NCBI GenBank assembly: GCA_903846025.1 | Contig: CAIMZP010000135.1 | Span: 1 to 38,201 of the forward strand | Source of the DNA: an uncultured beta proteobacterium | GTDB taxonomy: Bacteria; Pseudomonadota; Gammaproteobacteria; Burkholderiales; Burkholderiaceae | Reading direction: 5' to 3' | Length of the DNA: 38,201 nt | Part shown: positions 36,304-38,201 of the stretch, piece by piece | Layout of the letters: each line of letters begins with the position of its first letter | Numbering within the stretch: the first letter of the stretch is position 1 | Program-made: the position numbers and the translations under genes | Notes under the pieces: model-generated | What the model saw: only the letters and a program-made list of their open reading frames with translations | Told to the model about the DNA's origin: nothing | Database searches by the model: none

Positions 36304-36958
36304 AACCAAGATTAATTTTTCGGAACGTGAGATTTATGCGGGGGGCTACGATAAGCTTAGTTTTTAGCAATCCATGATTCCAATATTTTTGAGTTGGGGG
36401 ATGCATGATTAGTGCGCTACCATTCTCTAAAAAAAGTGGTGCAGTCATCTTATCAACCTTATGCTTAAAGGCAAACTTACGCACACCACCAAGACTCAGA
36501 GAGGCGATGGGAGCTTTGCTATCTAACTCTATTTCATCATCACTATGCCACCCCATACCTTCACTACCGCTGTGATAATAATTGAGTAGACACGAGTTAA
36601 ATTCAAACTGCGCTAATGATTCTATTTTGCATTTTATCAGTAACAGTTCGGGTGTCCATGCTTGGGGATGCTTTTGCACGCCCGAGTAGGTGTATGAACA
36701 ACCCATATCTCCTACCCAGGCCACCTCTCTCTTGGTAGTAATTATTTTTCCAAAAAGATAAACCTGATCAGGCTGCCATCTAAGAGAGGCCCTCAGCTTA
36801 TTAAATAAGTCAGCGCAGCTCGCTTCATCAAAAATGCCGGGGAAATAGTTTACGCGGCCATCTTTGGGCAGAACATTAAGAAGGGAGTCCGTTTGAGTTG
36901 TGTCAAATAGCTGAGTTTGCATGATCTTGATATACGGGGAGGGCAACACGAATTTCAT
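36287..36958 (-). CDS. AlkB-family 2-oxoglutarate/Fe(II) dioxygenase
   Basis: 223 residues (or 211 from Met13 at 36922). The metal triad is His138, Asp140 (GWHSDDE) and His195 (WNHGLLKTK), with the 2-oxoglutarate/arginine motif RINLTFR (Arg207, Arg213). NYYHSGSEGMGWHSDDE and SLSLGGVRKFAFKHK are family blocks of the short ABH2/3-like subgroup. It should oxidatively remove alkyl lesions from DNA or RNA bases. The downstream FAD oxidoreductase overlaps it, so the two are co-translated. A TAGAG Shine-Dalgarno fits the first ATG slightly better. Confidence 0.93.
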   Translation of the reverse strand: MKFVLPSPYIKIMQTQLFDTTQTDSLLNVLPKDGRVNYFPGIFDEASCADLFNKLRASLRWQPDQVYLFGKIITTKREVAWVGDMGCSYTYSGVQKHPQAWTPELLLIKCKIESLAQFEFNSCLLNYYHSGSEGMGWHSDDEIELDSKAPIASLSLGGVRKFAFKHKVDKMTAPLFLENGSALIMHPPTQKYWNHGLLKTKLIVAPRINLTFRKINLGYEIAN

Positions 36959-37006
36959 AAAAACTCTAGAATAGACGCAATTTCCATTTTGCGAGAGTAG
37001 TCACCT

Positions 37007-37411
37007 ATGAGCCATTATCTCTATACCTCTTTCATCACTTTAATGACTGTTTTGCTAATGCTTGGCTTGACATTTAATGTTGGAAGAGCCCGTGGCAAAT
37101 ATCACGTTCATGCTCCCGCCATTACGGGTAATGAGTTTTTTGAGCGTGCTTATCGAATTCAGCTCAATACCATTGAAAACGTCATGATGTTTTTGCCTGC
37201 TCTATGGCTATATGCCATATTTATTGGTGACAAAGGTGCTGGCGATTCTGGTGTCATCTGGCTGATTGCTAGAGTTTGGTATGCGATTGCTTATCAAATA
37301 AACCCTAGCAAGCGTGCTTTGGGTTTTATGATCTCGCTTTTAGTTGTCGCCGGTCTTTGGGCGGGTGCAGCTTATGGTATTTTTAATCTTTATCTAAAGA
37401 CTTCGTTTTGA
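37007..37411 (+). CDS. MAPEG family membrane protein
   Basis: 134 residues with four hydrophobic helices. GNEFFERAYRIQLNTIENVMMFLPALWLYA is the classic MAPEG segment, with the conserved Arg and Gln-Leu-Asn-Thr-x-Glu. The family includes microsomal glutathione transferases; bacterial members are uncharacterised. It is divergent from alkB across 48 bases, and its TGA overlaps the TTG start of the next small ORF (TTGA), suggesting coupling. Confidence 0.92.
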   Translation: MSHYLYTSFITLMTVLLMLGLTFNVGRARGKYHVHAPAITGNEFFERAYRIQLNTIENVMMFLPALWLYAIFIGDKGAGDSGVIWLIARVWYAIAYQINPSKRALGFMISLLVVAGLWAGAAYGIFNLYLKTSF

Positions 37412-37587
37412 AGGCGCCAGATAAGCGTTGTTGTGGATCGGGCGTTTGCATTATTAATGATGCAGGTGAATGTTGGTGTGGCCAAGTTTGGGACGGTGAA
37501 AAAATGGCCCTACCAAGTCTAAGTGCCAATTGCGATACCACCCAAGATTTAGCAACGGATTCCAATAAATTTAAACCAGAGTCTTAG
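37408..37587 (+). CDS. Cys-rich short ORF (CWC-like), missed by the ORF track
   Basis: 59 residues from TTG at 37408. Six Cys residues are seen in RCCGSGVCIINDAGECWCG plus one later (NCDTT). The CWC tripeptide resembles the Cys-rich CWC family, whose usual pattern is CPxCG...CWC, though here the first pair is CC rather than CPxCG. The start overlaps the MAPEG stop as TTGA, and the region has no other frame open. Metal binding is likely but unproved; the start codon and family are both uncertain. Confidence 0.6.
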   Translation: MKAPDKRCCGSGVCIINDAGECWCGQVWDGEKMALPSLSANCDTTQDLATDSNKFKPES

Positions 37588-37602
37588 ATTCTGATTTAAA
37601 TT
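37568..37602. terminator. Hairpin between convergent genes near the right end
   Basis: AATTTAAACCAGA / TCTGATTTAAATT, 13-base arms with one mismatch, which becomes a G-U pair on the minus strand. It overlaps the stop of the Cys-rich ORF and lies between it and the MpaB-type gene. AT-rich, with a T-rich tail on the minus side; a plausible transcript end. Confidence 0.45.
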
Positions 37603-37626
37603 GGGCCGGATATCTTCTTATAAAAA

Positions 37627-38201
37627 TCACCCATACACCCTGCGCAGGGAATGGGCCGCAACACCGTCCTTTAAAGCCTCCCTCACGGGCATTGCCAAAA
37701 TATTCATACCCCGTTTAAAAGCAACCCGTTCAAAGTGACTGGGAATGGGTTTTTTAATGATGGGATAAACCCAATCTGGAAGATTAAGAAAACCAGCACG
37801 ACTAATAAGCTTGATGAATGGTTTGGCGGCCAAATTGCTTGGAAAGTGCTCCAGTAAATGAACAATGCTTTGGGCACGTTCACCAAAATGCAATTCTTGA
37901 CTATAGTGTTGAATGACTTTTTCAGTATCAGCGTAGGTATTGGGCAAGTCTATAGCCCCCATCCTTTCTCCTAGAGCCTTCATTTCTAAAAAATACTGGT
38001 CTTTTTCGTTAGCGCCCAGTCTTTCTTTTCGGTAGGATTCAAAAGAGCTCATAAAGCTACGCGTCTCTGTTAAATGCACCCAAGCTAGCAGATGAGGGTC
38101 ACATGCTGCGTATGGTTTGCCAAATTCATCAAATCCTGTAATTTTCGTATGAATTTGATTGACTCTATTAATGACGTTATTTGCCATTTCATTTGGGCCA
38201 T
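37627..38201 (-). CDS. Oxygenase MpaB family (DUF2236) protein, 5' end outside window
   Basis: About 190 residues of the C-terminal part. The segment VNQIHTKITGFDEFGKPYAACDPHLLAWVHLTETRSF matches the haem-binding core of DUF2236/MpaB/latex-clearing-type oxygenases. The full family is around 270-300 residues, and the frame is open upstream of the track's Met (38187) to the window edge, with ...GPNE directly before it. I therefore treat the Met as internal and the gene as cut by the window. The rest of the N-terminal domain is outside. Substrate unknown. Confidence 0.85.
   Translation of the reverse strand, partial: GPNEMANNVINRVNQIHTKITGFDEFGKPYAACDPHLLAWVHLTETRSFMSSFESYRKERLGANEKDQYFLEMKALGERMGAIDLPNTYADTEKVIQHYSQELHFGERAQSIVHLLEHFPSNLAAKPFIKLISRAGFLNLPDWVYPIIKKPIPSHFERVAFKRGMNILAMPVREALKDGVAAHSLRRVYG

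Overview
The window looks like chromosomal DNA of a Burkholderiaceae bacterium, most likely Polynucleobacter or a close relative. This is inferred from the gene families (DUF6352, DUF2889, monomeric isocitrate dehydrogenase, an EmrAB set with a NodT-type outer-membrane factor), the modest GC content by eye, and dense short-spaced coding. I see no rRNA, tRNA, insertion sequence, prophage or CRISPR array. Both ends cut genes: a DUF3820 protein probably begins upstream of base 1, and an MpaB-type protein runs off the right end.

Left part (1-16 kb): a secreted DRGH nuclease, a membrane-anchored lytic transglycosylase, an FKBP isomerase, a DUF6352 protein and a monomeric NADP-isocitrate dehydrogenase. 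Then come MsrPQ (periplasmic methionine sulfoxide repair), a Blc-type lipocalin, a metallo-beta-lactamase-fold hydrolase, an outer-membrane protein, an SDR oxidoreductase, DUF2889, an RsuA-type pseudouridine synthase, pterin dehydratase, a small acidic protein, a TauE/SafE permease, a small exported protein, a divergent SRAP protein and an exported parvulin.

Middle (16.6-27 kb): a DUF1275 membrane protein and KatG with a perfect palindrome upstream. Next is a large ADP-forming acyl-CoA synthetase/GNAT fusion (Pat-like), divergent from a succinyl-CoA:acetate CoA-transferase across a 538-base gap. DUF3147, an outer-membrane protein, a type II haloacid dehalogenase and a short basic protein missed by the ORF track follow.

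Right part (27-38 kb): a marR-nodT-emrA-emrB efflux operon whose first start codon is preceded by a near-perfect palindrome. Then YceI, DUF4399 and a small HNH protein. A tightly coupled TIGR03643 / iron-sulfur photolyase / DUF2256 operon (DUF2256 is absent from the ORF track) converges on an alkB / FAD-oxidoreductase pair. MAPEG and a short Cys-rich ORF precede the truncated MpaB gene.

The genes share a theme of stress and damage handling: KatG, MsrPQ, photolyase, AlkB, SRAP, lipocalin, YceI and drug efflux. The most system-like unit is the photolyase cassette with its two small partners of unknown function. The second is the Pat-like fusion, which appears to keep the phospho-histidine that classical Pat acetyltransferases have lost. 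I found no clear anti-phage system.
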